Below are positions 37,225 to 49,819 of a stretch of 64,000 bases of DNA, in pieces. The stretch is taken from positions 2,170,001-2,234,000 of the forward strand of contig NZ_CP009434.1 of NCBI RefSeq assembly GCF_000960995.1, read 5' to 3'. The notes below the pieces were generated by a model. That model had not been told where the DNA came from and searched no databases. It saw nothing but the letters and a program-made list of their open reading frames with translations. The stretch's first letter is position 1, and every line of letters begins with the position of its first letter. The stretch comes from Burkholderia glumae LMG 2196 = ATCC 33617 (GTDB lineage Bacteria > Pseudomonadota > Gammaproteobacteria > Burkholderiales > Burkholderiaceae). Position numbers and translations under genes: made by a program.

Positions 37225-37575
37225 TTTCGGCTCGACGCCGAATTGCGGGTCTACTTGCACCGCGATGCGATTGATTTCCGAGCCGGCATCAACAGCCTCG
37301 TGATGCTGGTCGAGCAGTCGTTACAGCTCGATCCGTTCGCGCGAGCGATATTCGCGTTCCGCAATCGCAAGCGCAATCGGGTCAAGCTGCTGCTGTATGA
37401 GCGCACCGGCTTCTGGCTCATGTTAAAGCGTCTTGAAGCGGACCACTTCGTCTGGCCCCACCGAGAGCAAGCGGTGATCGAGTTGACGACCGAGCAGCTT
37501 CACTGGCTGCTCGACGGCATCGATATCGACGCCATGCAGCGACACCCGGCGCGCCGGTATCGTCATGCGAGTTGA
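37222..37575 (+). CDS. tnpB: IS66 accessory protein TnpB (IS66 Orf2)
   Basis: The 117-residue product is a standard IS66 Orf2: VYLHRDAIDFRAGINSLVML, then DPFARAIFAFRNRKRNRVKL and YERTGFWLMLKRLE. It would normally be translated by coupling to tnpA through TAATG. The IS481 insertion has replaced its upstream context with the IS481 end, so its translation is probably reduced although the coding sequence is intact. Confidence 0.92.
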   Translation: MFRLDAELRVYLHRDAIDFRAGINSLVMLVEQSLQLDPFARAIFAFRNRKRNRVKLLLYERTGFWLMLKRLEADHFVWPHREQAVIELTTEQLHWLLDGIDIDAMQRHPARRYRHAS

Positions 37576-37674
37576 AGGCGGCGCCAACTGATGTTGTCGG
37601 TAAACAACGCGCGCGACGGTTGTTGCCCATTTCCGTAAACCCACTGGGCGCGCCGCTCCGGTATGGTGAGCGGC

Positions 37675-39261
37675 ATGGACGAACATGACTTCTCGCAATT
37701 GCCGTCGGCCGCTCAGGCCTATATCCGAGAACTGGAGGCGCGCAACCGACAACTAGGCGAACGCATCGCCCAGTTGGAGGAGCAGTTCCGCTTGGCGCAG
37801 AGCAAACGCTTCGCACCGAGCAGCGAGAAGCTGAAGGACCGCGTATTCGACGAGGCCGAGCAGATGGCTGCGGCAGCGCCATCGGAGGACCCCGACGACG
37901 ACGCGTTCGCGTTGCCGGACACAGGGCTGCCCGCACCCGATGAGCCAGAGCGGGGCAAGCGAGGCCGCAAACCGTTGCCGGCCGAGCTGCCGCGCCAGCG
38001 CATTGAATACGATCTACCCGACGATGAGAAGGTCTGCCCCTGCTGCCGCAGCGCGATGCATCGCATGGGCGAAGAAGTCAGCGAGCAACTGCACTTCGAA
38101 GTGAAAGCCTCTGTGCTGCAGCACGTTCGCTTCAAGTACGCATGTCGCCACTGCGAGCGCAATGCCGAGAGCACGCCGATCGTGACCGCCCCGATGCCGG
38201 CGCAGCCGCTGCCGGGCAGCAATGCGAGCGCAGCGCTCATCGCCACCGTGACGGCGGGCAAATATGTCGATGGCACGCCGCTATACCGCATGGAGGATGC
38301 GCTCTCGCGCGCGAACATCGCGGTGGGCCGCGGCACGCTGGCCAACTGGATCATCCGGCCCGCTCAACTGCACTACAGCCGACTGTACGAGGCCTTGCGC
38401 CAAACGCTGCTATCGCAACAGTTGATTCACGGCGACGAGACGACGGTGCAGGTTCTCAAAGAACCGGGCAAGACCGCGCAAAGCACCTCGTATATGTGGG
38501 TCTATCGCAGTGCCGAGCAATGCGAGCAGCCGGTGGTGCTGTTCGACTACCAGCCAGGGCGCGGCCAAGAGTATCCGCAAGCGTTCCTGGCCGGATACAC
38601 GGGCATGCTGATGAGTGACGGCTACGCTGCGTGGCGCACGCTCGACGCAGCGACGCACTTGGGCTGCCTTGCCCACGCCCGTAGGGCGTTCGTCGATGCG
38701 CTCAAAGGTCAGAAGAAGCCCGGTGGGCGTGCGGCACAGGCTCTTGAGTACTTCAAGGCGTTGTATCAGGTCGAGACGCTCGCCAAGGGCGGTCTGCCCG
38801 AAGGAGAAACCCGCGACGATTACACGTACCGATTACGCCAGGAACATAGCGTGCCGTTGCTCACTGCATTCAAGACCTGGCTGGACGAGCAGGCGCCACA
38901 CGTGTTGCCCGAAAGTCTGCTGGGCAAGGCGATCAGCTATACGCGCAATCAATGGGAGTATCTGAGCCGCTACGTCATCGACGGCCGCGCCCCAATCGAC
39001 AATAACGTTATCGAACGCGACATCAGGCCCTTCTGCACAGGCCGCAAATCTTGGCTGTTCAGCGACACGGTCGCTGGCGCGAAGGCGAGCGCAATGGTCT
39101 ACAGTCTCATGCTCACGTGCCGCGCATGCAACGTCGAGCCGTATGCCTACCTGCTTCATGTGCTCACCGAACTGCCTCAGCGAGCCCCGGATGCCGACAT
39201 CACGGACTTGCTGCCGTTCAACTTCGCGAAACGGCAAACGGCTACACCGCCGCCGCCTTGA
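37675..39261 (+). CDS. tnpC: IS66-family transposase TnpC
   Basis: The 528-residue protein has the IS66 architecture: a coiled-coil leucine-zipper-like N-terminus (YIRELEARNRQLGERIAQLE), a zinc-binding region (CPCCRSAMHRMG ... YACRHCE) and the DDE core. The core acids are LIHGDETTVQVL (Asp), LMSDGYAAW (Asp) and PIDNNVIERDIRPF (Glu). The ATG at 37675 is preceded by GGTGAG; another ATG four codons earlier is possible. The gene is full length. Its last bases overlap the readthrough end of the cdiA 5' fragment on the other strand. Confidence 0.95.
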   Translation: MDEHDFSQLPSAAQAYIRELEARNRQLGERIAQLEEQFRLAQSKRFAPSSEKLKDRVFDEAEQMAAAAPSEDPDDDAFALPDTGLPAPDEPERGKRGRKPLPAELPRQRIEYDLPDDEKVCPCCRSAMHRMGEEVSEQLHFEVKASVLQHVRFKYACRHCERNAESTPIVTAPMPAQPLPGSNASAALIATVTAGKYVDGTPLYRMEDALSRANIAVGRGTLANWIIRPAQLHYSRLYEALRQTLLSQQLIHGDETTVQVLKEPGKTAQSTSYMWVYRSAEQCEQPVVLFDYQPGRGQEYPQAFLAGYTGMLMSDGYAAWRTLDAATHLGCLAHARRAFVDALKGQKKPGGRAAQALEYFKALYQVETLAKGGLPEGETRDDYTYRLRQEHSVPLLTAFKTWLDEQAPHVLPESLLGKAISYTRNQWEYLSRYVIDGRAPIDNNVIERDIRPFCTGRKSWLFSDTVAGAKASAMVYSLMLTCRACNVEPYAYLLHVLTELPQRAPDADITDLLPFNFAKRQTATPPPP

Positions 39262-42200
39262 TCGATCGAGCGCATAGCTTCGGCCCGACCGTCAACGTGT
39301 GGCGAATTGAGCGCTTACGATCCTCTTCCTGCGGGTTGTAGTAGAACAGCGCCGCACTCGGCTGCAGCGTCGCCGGCAGATTGCTGAGCAGATTCTGCGG
39401 GCCGAGGTTGCCGATCCCCGAGCTGCCGAGCGAGCCGTCGACGTACGATGCGGTGCCGGCCACCGGCGTGGGGATGCTGCCCGTGCCGATGGTACGCGGA
39501 ATCGACAGGTTCAGCCCCGGCAGCGTGGCCGGGCTCAGCGTGATCACGCGCTGCGGCGCGCTGACGGTCGGCGTATAAGTGTTCGGCCGCGTGATGCCGT
39601 TGATCAGCTTCTGCCCGGTCAGCGACACGGCCGTGCCGATCACGTTGCCGACGTTCTGGATCTGGCCGCCGGACGTGATCGACAGGTTCGGCGCCTGGAT
39701 CGTGGCCGCGATGTTGCCGACCGGCGTGGGCGGATCGATCTGTCCGCCGCTATTCGTGTAGGCACGGCCGTACAGCGCCGTGCATTCGGCCACCGAACCG
39801 CAGGCCCAGATGTCGTGGCGCTTGTCGGAACTGAACATGCCGGTTTCCTGCACCCAGTGCGAGTGCCAGTAGGCATTGAGCGTCTGCGCCTCGTTCACGA
39901 CCGGCCCGGCCACGGCGATGGTCGCGTCGTTGCCGGCCGCGATCAGGCTGCCGATGTTGGCCAGCGAACCGGCGTTGATGCCGAGCTTGTTGCCGGCGCT
40001 GATCACCGACGAACTGCCGGACTGCTGATCGACGTAACCCTCGCAGTAGCTTTCCTTGTAGCCGCCGGCGGTCATGCAGCCGGCGTATTGCTCCTGCGTG
40101 CCGTAGTTTTCGTGCACGGGCACGGGCGGCGGCAAGGTGTTGGTGATCGCGCCCGATACGTTCAGCGTGATGTTGTTGCCGGCGATGATGTTGCCCGACG
40201 TGTTGGTCAGGCTCGCGGCCGGCGTGGTGGAACTGGCGGTGGAGCCCACGCCGCCCATCACGATGTCATGCCCCGCCAGCAGGTTGCCGTAGGTGTTGTC
40301 GATACTGCCGGCGGCCACCACCAGGTCATGGCCGGCGTAGATCGTGGCGTCGCTCTGGCTGTAGCCGAAGCTCGTGGTGTTCGGGTTGTTGCCGCGCGGC
40401 TGGCCGGCGTTGCCGCAAGCCGAGTTCGGCACGCCCGAGGCGCAGCCCACCTGCGACGAATAGTTTTGCTGATTGCCGCCCTGGTTGGAGAAACTCTGCG
40501 CGCCGATCAGCACGTTGTTGCCGGCGTACAGCAGGCCGGCGTTGACGAGATTGCCGCCGAGCAGCGTCAGGTTGCCACCCGCCGCGATCATGCCGGTGGG
40601 CGTCGAGGACGACACGCTTCCGTAGGAAACCGGTGCCGCGCTCGAGGTGTTGATGTTGAAAAGCTGCGTCGCGACAGCATTCGTCGGACAGTTGTCCGAG
40701 TTCATGCAGAACCGCGACGTCGAATTGGTCGCGTTCCCGGTGGCGAGAATCATCCCCATCGACTTCAGTTGCGAAAGGAACGCCGCATATTGACCAGCGT
40801 CGTACGCCGTGACGGTCTGGTTTGTCAATGTCGGAGCAACCGCGCCATTGCCGAGATTCTGCACGTTCAACGTGACATTGCCTGCCGCAGAAATCTTGCC
40901 ACCTCGATTCGACAAGGTACCCGCCGTCAACGCAACGGAACCGCCCGCCGAAATCACCCCTGAAGTCCCGGCCTGCTGCGTCGTCGTGGTAACCGTGGCA
41001 GTCGGCAAGGCCAGCGTGACGGTCGGAGCGCCGACAGGGACAGCGCCACTGTCGAGGATCCAGACAGGCTGCATTACGGTGTGGCTATGATCGCCGCCGA
41101 CCGTTGTAAAGACCTGCTCTTGATAAAACGTTACGGTTCCGGAACCCGTGATCGGCTGCGACGTCTCCATCGAGCAACCACCGAAGCATGACCTGTAGCC
41201 GAAGACGTTACTGACTTGCGATGTATTGACTGTCGACGGCGTCACTCCCGTCGGCGCAAGCAACTGTCCGACCGTGGCTGCCTGTTGCGCTGTGTAGAAG
41301 GCACCATCGGCTTTGAAGTGATCACCTCCATAAAAATAGGCCCATTTGACTTCCGACGTCCCGATCGATCCCGACCACAGCAGGTTCGGATCCACCGTGG
41401 CATACGACGTGGTGACCGCCCCCCCCGGCGCGGTCTGATCATTCACCACCGTCCCGGCATTGACCGTGAGGTTGTTCCCCACGTAAATCTGCCCGCCGGT
41501 GTTCTGCAGCACCCCGCCACCGAGATTGAAATTCGCGTCGCCTCGCGACTGTGTGAGGCCGCCCTGATTGTCATACGTGCCGCCGTTCACGTTCAGCGTG
41601 CCGCCGGCTTCCACCGTGCCGCGGTTGTACGTATCGCCGTTCAGCGTCAAGGTGCCGTCGGCATGCACGATGGCGTTCGCGTAATTCGCCAGCGAGGTGT
41701 TCAGCGTGACGTTCGAGCCCAGCACCTGTCCGTAATTCGAAACTCCCCCGCCCGCGTACATCGTCAACGCCGCGGTGCCGGACATGACCCCCACGTTGGT
41801 GATGCCGTTGAGCCCGTTCAGCGTCACGCTCTGGCCGCCGTAATTCCAGTTGCTGCCCACGTTGATCGTGCCGGCCGTGATGTACAGTCCCCCGCCCTGG
41901 TTGATGGTGCCTTGCGTGGGATCGAACGCCATGTTCGATAGATTGAGGCTGAGGTTGTGCTGCGCGAGCAACTTTCCGTCTGCGTTATTCAGCGAGCCGT
42001 TGCCGCCGCGGATCGTCAGCGACAGATCGCCCGTCTGGCTGGCCGGGTCGCTCGCGTTACCGGCGAACAGCACGCCGTTGCGGTTGTCGAACAGGGTCGT
42101 GGAGAGGGTGAGCGCATTGACGCCCATCAGCGCCCCACCGCCGTTGCCGACCCAGTTCGCGGCATTGACGGTGGTGGTACCGCCGTTGACGAGCCCCGCG

Positions 42201-45200
42201 TTCGAGAAGTTGGTCACGGTGATGGTGGTGGCACCCGTCGAGGCGAGCGAGGCGCCGGCCTGGTTGATGAGTTGCGGCGCGGACACGGTCAATGCGCCCC
42301 CGGACAGCACGTTGGCGGCATTGGTCATGCCGTTGCCGCCCGTCAGCGAGGCGGCCCCAACCACGCCGACGGTACCCGCCGCAAGCGTGAGCTGATCGCC
42401 GGCCTGGGCGTCGAGCGCGCCGCCGGCCAGCGTGTTGCCGAGCTTCACCTCCTGCCCGCTCAGATGCACGTCGTGCGAGGCGACCAGCCGCGCGCCGCTG
42501 CCGTCGAGCGTGTGCGTCGCGCCGATGGTCAGGCTGCCGGAGGTGGTCACGCTGCCCGACACGCTCACGCCGTCGCCCGTCAGCGAGAGATCGCCGACGG
42601 TCTGGCTGGTGCCGCTCAGCGTGAGCTGCTGGGCGGCCTGCACGGTGGCGCCGGCGTTCGAGGTCAGGCCGCCGAGCGACACGTTGCCGGTGTCGGCCTT
42701 GATGGCGATCGTGCCCGACGACGACACGCCGCCGCTCACGGCCACGTTGCCGTTCGCCTCCACGTGCGTGGCGCCGCCGGAGGTGAGCGAGCCGCTCGCG
42801 CCCACGTTGCCGCCATTCGACGTGACGGAAAGGTCGCCCACCGCGGTGACCGACGTCAGCGCCACGTCGCCGGCCGCGCTCGCGCTCACCTTGCCGGCGC
42901 TCTGGATCGCGCCGGCGCCGAGCGTGGTGCCGGCCTGCAAGCCGACGTCCTTGCCGAACGTCAGCGCACCGGCGCCGATCGCGCCGCCCGCCTGGAGCTG
43001 CGCCGAACCGAGGCCGAACAGCGCGCCGCCGAGCGTAAGTGCACCGCCCGCGTTCAGGACGGTGTTGCCGTTGACGAGTGTGCCCTGCGAGAACGCGATC
43101 GCGCCCGCCGAGTTCACCGTCAGGTCGCCGCCCGATGTCAGCGCGCGATCGGCCGCGATCGCGCCATGGGTGGAGGTGAGCGTGAAGTTGCCGTTCGATT
43201 GCGCGAGCCCGTGCAGCACGAGGTTGCGCGCGGCGCTCATGTCGAACGCGGCGCCGGCGGCCACGGCGCCGCCGATCGTCGCGTCGCGCGCGGCCGTGAT
43301 CTGCGTGGCGCCGCCCGACGTGAGTCCACCGCCCACTGTTACGTCGCCGTTGCCGCTGGCGCCCTGGCCATGCAGCGTCACCGTGCCGCCGGCCTGCACA
43401 TTGCCACCGACCACGACGTCGCCGCCGGCGCTGGCCTGCAGGTTGCGGCCCGAGATCAGCGTGCCCGTCACGCTCAGCCCATTGCCGGCGCTCGCGGTCA
43501 CGTCGCCGTTCGACGCGAGCGTGCCCGCCACGTTCAACGCACCGCCTGCCGCGAGGCTGGCCGACTGGCCGAACGCCACCGACGCGGCGTTCAGCGCGCC
43601 GCCGCTGTTCAGCGTGCCCGCATGCTGCGCGGCGATGTCGCCGCTAAGCGTCAGGTCGCCGCCGGCCGTCAGGGTGGCGTTGCCGCCGGCCTGCGTCTTG
43701 CCGGCCACGCTCGTCGCCCCGCCCGACGTGGCGTTCAGATCGTGCTGGGTGGTCAGGTTGCCGGCCTGCAGCGTGCCGCTGGTGGCCGTGAGCGAGAGAT
43801 TGCCGGCCGCATTGAGGTCTCCCGCTTTCAAATTGCGTGCGGCGCTCAGCGTGGCCGCATCGCCCGCGTTGAGCGTGCCGGCCAGTGTCGCATCGCGCCC
43901 GGCCTGCACGTTGGTCGTACCAAGCGCGGTGGTCGCGCCGTTCAGCGTCGCGTCGCGCGCGGCCTGCACGTTCAGCGCGCCGGTCGCAATGGCCGGCCCG
44001 TTCACGGTCACGTCGCCGCCGCCGGCGCTGCCGTTGGCGGTCACCGCCAGTGTGCCGGTGGTCGACTGCACGCCGGCCAGCGTCACATCGTTCGCGCCGG
44101 TCACGGCCAGGCTGCCGCCCTGCAGCGAACCGCTCAGGTTCACGTCGTGGCCCGCGCCGAGCGTCGCGCCCTGCGCGAACGCAGTGGTGCCGGCGCCGAC
44201 GATGTCATGCGCGGCATTCAGCGTGCCGCCCTGCTGCCCGACAAGCGTACCGCCCAGCGTCAGATCCTGCCCGGCCGACACGGCCATCGCGTTGGCCGCC
44301 GACACCGTGCCGCCGAGCGTGGCATCGAGCCCCGACCTCAGGCCGAGCGCGCCGCCCGAGGCCGCGCTGCCGGTCACGCCGAGATTGCCGTGGGTCGCCG
44401 TGACGCTCATGTCGCCGGCCGACTGCGTGCTGCCGGAAATGCTCACGTCGCGCTGCGCCGTGAGGGTCTGCGCCGCACCGTTCGCAAGCGCGCCGCTCAA
44501 CAGCACGTCGCGCGCGGCGTCGATCGATACCGCGCCTTTCGCGCCGACCTTGCCGGTGATCGAGGCGTCGCCGCCGCCGGCATTGCCCTGCGTCTTCACC
44601 GTGAGCGTGGTGCCGGCCACCACGTTCCTGAGCGTGGCGCTGTCGCCGGCCTGCACGTTCAGCGAGGCGGCCTGCGCGCTGCCGCCGAGCGACACGTCGC
44701 GCTGCGCATTGGCGCCGAGCGCGCCGTCGATGAACGACTGCGTGCCGGTGCCGACGAGGTCGCGGCCCGCGTTCAGCGAGCCTGCGGCATCGCCGATCAG
44801 CAGGCCGCCGCCGAGCAGCGCGTCGCGCCCGGCGTTCAAAGTCAGGTCGCCGACGGCGCTGGTGGTGGCGCCCAGCGACAGATCGAGCCCGGTGGTCACG
44901 CCGAGCGTGCCGCCGCTGTTGATGCCGCCGGTGGCGTTCAGGCTGCCCTGCTGCGCCGCGATCGTCATCGCGCCGCCGGACTGTACGGCACCCGCGATCG
45001 ACACGTCGCTGCCGGCGCCCAGGGCCACGCCCGCGCCGCCCTGCAACCGGCCCGGCACCGACAGGTCGTGCTGCGCATCGGCCATCACCTGCCCGCCCGC
45101 GGCGGCGGTGCCGGCCACGGTCAGGTCGCCGCCGCCGTTGGTGCCGGCCGCCTTCAGCGTCAGCGCGCCCTTGGCCTGCACGTTGGTGACGCCGAGATTG

Positions 45201-48181
45201 CCGGCGGCCGTCACGCCGACGGTATCGCCCTGGATCAGGCCGCCCTGCGCGACGTCGTGGCCGGCGACGAGGGACGCTGCCCGGGCAAACGAGACGGTGC
45301 CGGCACCGGTGATGTCGCGGCCGGCGCTCAGCGTGCCGCGCCCGTCGCCGCCGACGCGGCCGGTCACGGCCAGGTTGCCGTTCGCGGCAAACGTGGCATC
45401 GCCGGCCGAGGCCGCGAGGCCCGCTACGCTGAGATCCGTGCCCGCGCTCGCCTCGAGCGTGTCATGGCCGGTCAATGCGCCGGTCACGCTCAGGGCGCGC
45501 CCGGCCGCGAGCGTGGCGGCACCGCCCGCCGTGGCGGTGCCGCCCAGCGCGATGTCGGTGCCGGCCTGCAGGCTCAGCGCGGCATTGCCGCCGAGCGTGC
45601 CGGTGGAGGCGAGGCTGCCGCGCGCGGCGCTCAGCTGCATGTCGCCCTGCGACTGCAGCGTGCCCTCGTTGAGCAGGTCCTGCCCGGCTTGCAGGTTCAG
45701 CGTGCCGTTGCTGACCAGCGTGCCGGTGGTGTGCAGGTCCTGCGCGGCGTGGACGGCCAGCGAGGTGGCAGCCGTCATGTCGTGCAGCATGGCGCTGCCG
45801 CCCGCGGTGGCCGCGACGCTCGCAGCCTGCACCGCGCCCGCCAGTTGCATGTCGCCGCCCGATTGCAGCGTGCCCGCGCCGCCGAACGCCAGGCTCGCCT
45901 TGCCGCCGAGCTTGCCGCCCGCGCTCAGCGTGCCGGCCTGCCCGGCGATCACGGTGCCGTTCGCGGCCAGATCCTGTCCGGCCTTGACCGTCAGCGCGCC
46001 GAGCGTGGTGGTGCGGCCGGTGCCGAGATCGACATCGCGCGCCGCGTCGATCGACAGGTTGCCGCCCGCCTGCAGGGTGCCGCTGCTCGTGAACGCGCCG
46101 GCGGCATTGTGGGTCGTCAGGTCGCCACGCGACACGAGCGCACCGCCGACCGTGGTGTCGGCACCGCTCGTCACGGCGAGCGGGCCGCTGGCCTGCAGCG
46201 TGCCGGTGACGCCGACCGCGCCGACCGCGTCGAGCGCGGCGTCGGCCGCGCTCGTCACGGCGCCGGCGATGGTGGTGCCGGCGCCGCTGCGCAGGTCGAG
46301 CGAGTTGCCGGTGGCAAGCTTGCCGCCGATCGCGAGCGCCTGCCCCGCGTACAGCGTGCCGGCGGCGCCGGCCACGAGGCTGCCGCCGAGCGTCAGGCCG
46401 CCGCCCGCGCCAAGCGTGGCGGCACCGCCCGTCTCGATCGTCCCGGCCACGGCCAGATCGCCGCCGGCCTGCATCGTGGTGCCGGCGCCGCCCTTCACGG
46501 CGCCGGCGATGCGCGTGTCGCCCTGGCTCGCCAGGCTCAGGCCTCCCTTGCCCTGCAGCAGCCCGGTGATCGACAGATCGGTGGCGGCCTGCAGCTGCGT
46601 GGTGCCGAGCGCGGCAACCGTGCCGCCGAGCGTGAGCGCACCGCCCCTGGCGTCGGCGTTCAGCGTCGAGGCCGCCTGTACGTCGTTCAGCGACACGTTG
46701 CCGGCCGCCGCCAGCGCGAGAGCGTTGCCCTGCAGCGCGCCCGTTACGGCCAGATCGCGGCCGGCCTGCGCTGCCACGTCGCCGGCGAAGCCGCTGGTGC
46801 CGCCGAGCGTCAGGTCGCGCGCGGCGCCGAGCGTGGCGGTGCCGTTGCCCACCAGCGTGCCGCCGACGCCCAGATCGCGACCGGCCGTCAGCGTGGTGTC
46901 GCCCTTGATGCCGGTGGTCCCGGCAAGCATCACATCCTGCGTCGCGCTGGCGCTCAGGCTGCCGTCGCTCGACAGCGTGCCAGCCGACGTGAGACTGCCG
47001 CCGGCGGCAGCCAGCGCCATGTCGGCCGTCGATTGCAACCGGCCGTGCGTGCCCACGGTGATGTCGCGCGCGGCGCCCACCTCGAGCCGATCGCCGCTGC
47101 CGAGGATGCCGTTGACGAGCACGTCGCGGCCGGCCTGCAGCTGCGTCGGTGCGTGGTTCGCCGCGGTGCCGTCGCCGCCGCCCGCCAGCGCGCCGTTGAC
47201 GATCACGTCGCGCGCGGCAGACACGACCGTCTCGCCGACCACGGCCGTGGTGCCGTTGAAGCTCGCGTCGCCGCCGCCCGCCTGCCCGTTCGCGGCCAGG
47301 TGGAACGTGCCGGCCGCCTGCACGGCGGCCAGGCTCGCGCTGTTGCCGGCCGTGATCGTCAGGTCGTTGGCGAGCACCGTCAGCGCGCCGCTCGCGGCCA
47401 CGTCACGCGCGGCGTTCAACGTCATGCCGGCTGCCGCGCCGGTCGCGCCGGACAGCACGATGTCGGTGCCCGCCGCGATCGCGAGCACGCCGTTGCTGGC
47501 GATCGGGCCGCTCGAATTCACCGCGCCCGAGGTGGCGGTCAGCGTGGTGTCGCCAACGGCCTGCAGATCGCCGCTCTGGCTCAGTGCGCCGCCCGCCTTC
47601 AGGGCCACCGTCGCGCCGCCGCGCAACGCGCCGGTGGTGGCCAGGTCGTGCGCGGCCGCCAGCGACATCGTCGAGGCGGCGAGCACGTCGTGCAGCGAGC
47701 CCTTGCCGGCTGACTGCACCTGCACGGTGTCGCCGCGCAGCGAGCCGGCCAGCGCGAGGTCGCCGCCCGAGGTCACGCTGGCGGCCTGGCCGAACGCGAT
47801 CGAGGCCGCGCCGCCCAGCGTGCCGCCCGAACTCAGCGTGCCCTTGCCCTCGGCGATCAGCGTGCCGTCCGCCTTCAGGTTGCCGCCCGCCTGCACCGTC
47901 ATGTCCTGCAGGGCGGTGGTGGATTGCCTGCCCAGATCGATGTCGTGGGCCGCGTCGATGCGCAGGCTGCCGTCGGTGGCGAGATTGCCGGTGCTCGCAA
48001 GCGAGCCGGCCGCGTTGTGCAGCGCGAGATCGCCGGTGGCGGCGAGCGTGCCGCCGATCGAGGTGTCCGCGCCGCTCGTCAGCGTGAGCGTGCCGCCGCT
48101 GCGCACCTGCCCGGTGACGGACATCGCGCTCGCCGAGTCGAGCGTGGTGGCCGCCTGCGCGCGCACGGTGCCGGCCACGGC

Positions 48182-48658
48182 CAGCGCGCCGCCGCTGGCG
48201 GTCAGCGCCAGCGGGCCGTTCGACTGCACCTCGTTCAGCGTCATCGTGCCCGCGCTGCTCAGCGTTACCGCGTTGCCGAGCGCCGAGCCCGTCACCGCCA
48301 GGTTGCCGCCGCTGGCCACCGTCAGGTCCTTCAGGTAGCCGGTGCTGCCGCCCAGCGTCGCGTCACGGCCCGCTTTCAGCAGCGCCGCGCCCTGGCCCGC
48401 CAGCGTGCCGCCGATGGTCAGGTCGCGCCCCGCAGTCAGCTGCGTGTCGCCCACCGCGCCGGTCGCGCCGGTCAGTGCCACGTCCTGGCCGGCCGATACC
48501 GTCAGCTTCGTCGCCCCGGTCAGCGTGCCTTGCGAACTGACGCTGCCCGCGTGCGCGACGATCGACTGGTCCCCGCCGGACTGCACCGTGCCCGTGCCGC
48601 TCACGTTCACGTCGCGTTGCGCGTCGAGCGCGAGCGTCGCGCCGCCAGCCAGCGTGCC
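48182..48658 (-). repeat. Long direct repeat in cdiA, copy 2 of 2 (in gene order)
   Basis: About 477 bp here match 49820-50296 with roughly five mismatches by eye, at a fixed 1,638-bp offset. Both copies are in the same frame and code for beta-helix repeats. Adjacent sequence (for example 47785-48085 against 49183-49483) also matches, at a 1,398-bp offset. Confidence 0.85.
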
Positions 48659-49819
48659 GCTCACGTTGGCGTCGCGTTGGGCATCAAGCGCGAGTGCCTT
48701 GCCGCTGGCGAGCGTGCCCGTCACGTTCACGTCGCGCGCCGCCGCTAGCGTGGTCGTGCCGGCTACCTGCGTCTTGCCGTCGAACCTCAGATCGCCACCG
48801 CCCGCCCTGCCTTGCGCCAGCGCGTCGAGCGCGCCGCCCACCTGCGCGTCGCCGATGCGCGCGCCGTCGCCCGCCTGGAGGTGCAGGTCATGCTGGGTCT
48901 GCAGGGCGCCGGTCGAATCGATCCCGCCGCCCGCGGCAAGCGTCAGGCTGTCGGTGGCGGCGATCGTGCCGCGCACGGCCAGATCGCCGCCCGCCTGCAG
49001 CGCGGCGGTGGCATTGCCCGTCAGGGCGCCGGTGGTGGTCAGGTTGCCGGCCGCCGCAAGCGACATCGTCGAGGCCGCCAGCACGTCGTGCAGCGAGGCG
49101 TTGCCGGCCGATTGCACCTGCACGGTGTTGCCGTGCAGCGAGCCCGTCAGCGCCGTGTCGCCGCCCGAATTCAGCGCGGCCGCCTGGCCGAACGCGATCG
49201 CGGCCGCCCCGCCGAGCGTGCCGCCCGAACTCAGCGTGCCCTTGCCGCCGGCGCCCAGCGTGCCGTCGGCCGTCAGATGGCCGCCGGCCTGCACCGTCAT
49301 GTCGTGCTGGGCCGTGGTGGCTCCCGCGCCGAGGTCGACGTCGCGCGCCGCGTCGATCCGCAGGTCGCCGCCCGAAGCCATGGTGCCGGTGCTCGCAAGC
49401 GAGCCGGCCGCGTTGTGCAGCGCGAGATCGCCGGTGGCGGCGAGCGTGCCGCCGATCGAGGTGTCCGCGCCGCTCGTCAGTGCGAGCGTGCCGCCGCCCT
49501 GCACCAGGCCGGTGACGCTGGCCGCGCCGCCCGCGTCGAGCGTGGCCGACGACAGCGCATTGAGCGTGCCGGCCACCGACAGGTTGCGGCCGCTCGTGAT
49601 CGCGAGCGCGTCGGAGGCCTGCAAGGTGCCGCTCACCGACATATCGTGCGCCGCGCTCACGGTGCCCGCGGCAAGCGTGTTGAGCTTGCCGGCCACGGCC
49701 AGATCCGCACCGCTGTTCGCGCTCAGGCGGCCGGTGCTCTGCAGGGTGCCGTTCACGTCGAGGTCGCCGCCGGCCTTGGCGCTCGCCTCCGACATCGAGG
49801 TGACCGTGCCGTTCACGTT

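Larger units (their letters stand above)
35460..39318 (+). mobile_element. IS66-family element inserted in cdiA (itself carrying an IS481-family element)
   Basis: The ends are GTAAGCGC at 35460-35467 and its complement GCGCTTAC at 39311-39318, the usual GTAA... ends of IS66 elements, with weaker matching further in. The element carries tnpA, tnpB and tnpC in order. Without the internal insertion it is about 2,637 bp, normal for the family. GATC flanks it on both sides (35456-35459 and 39319-39322). IS66 elements normally make 8-bp duplications, and the outer four bases differ here. Removing the element and one GATC restores the cdiA frame. Confidence 0.9.

Noticed and set aside
39242..39318. 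C-terminal 25 residues of the cdiA 5' fragment as a real protein end
   Set aside because: They are IS66 sequence read backward (the end of tnpC and the right terminal repeat), so they are an insertion artefact.
41957..48338. Two very long plus-strand open frames (about 1,918 and 1,968 codons) opposite cdiA
   Set aside because: They are antisense to the repeat-rich, GC-biased cdiA frame. Their translations are Arg/Ala/Val- or Pro/Ala/Ser-rich low complexity with no family, signal peptide or ribosome site.
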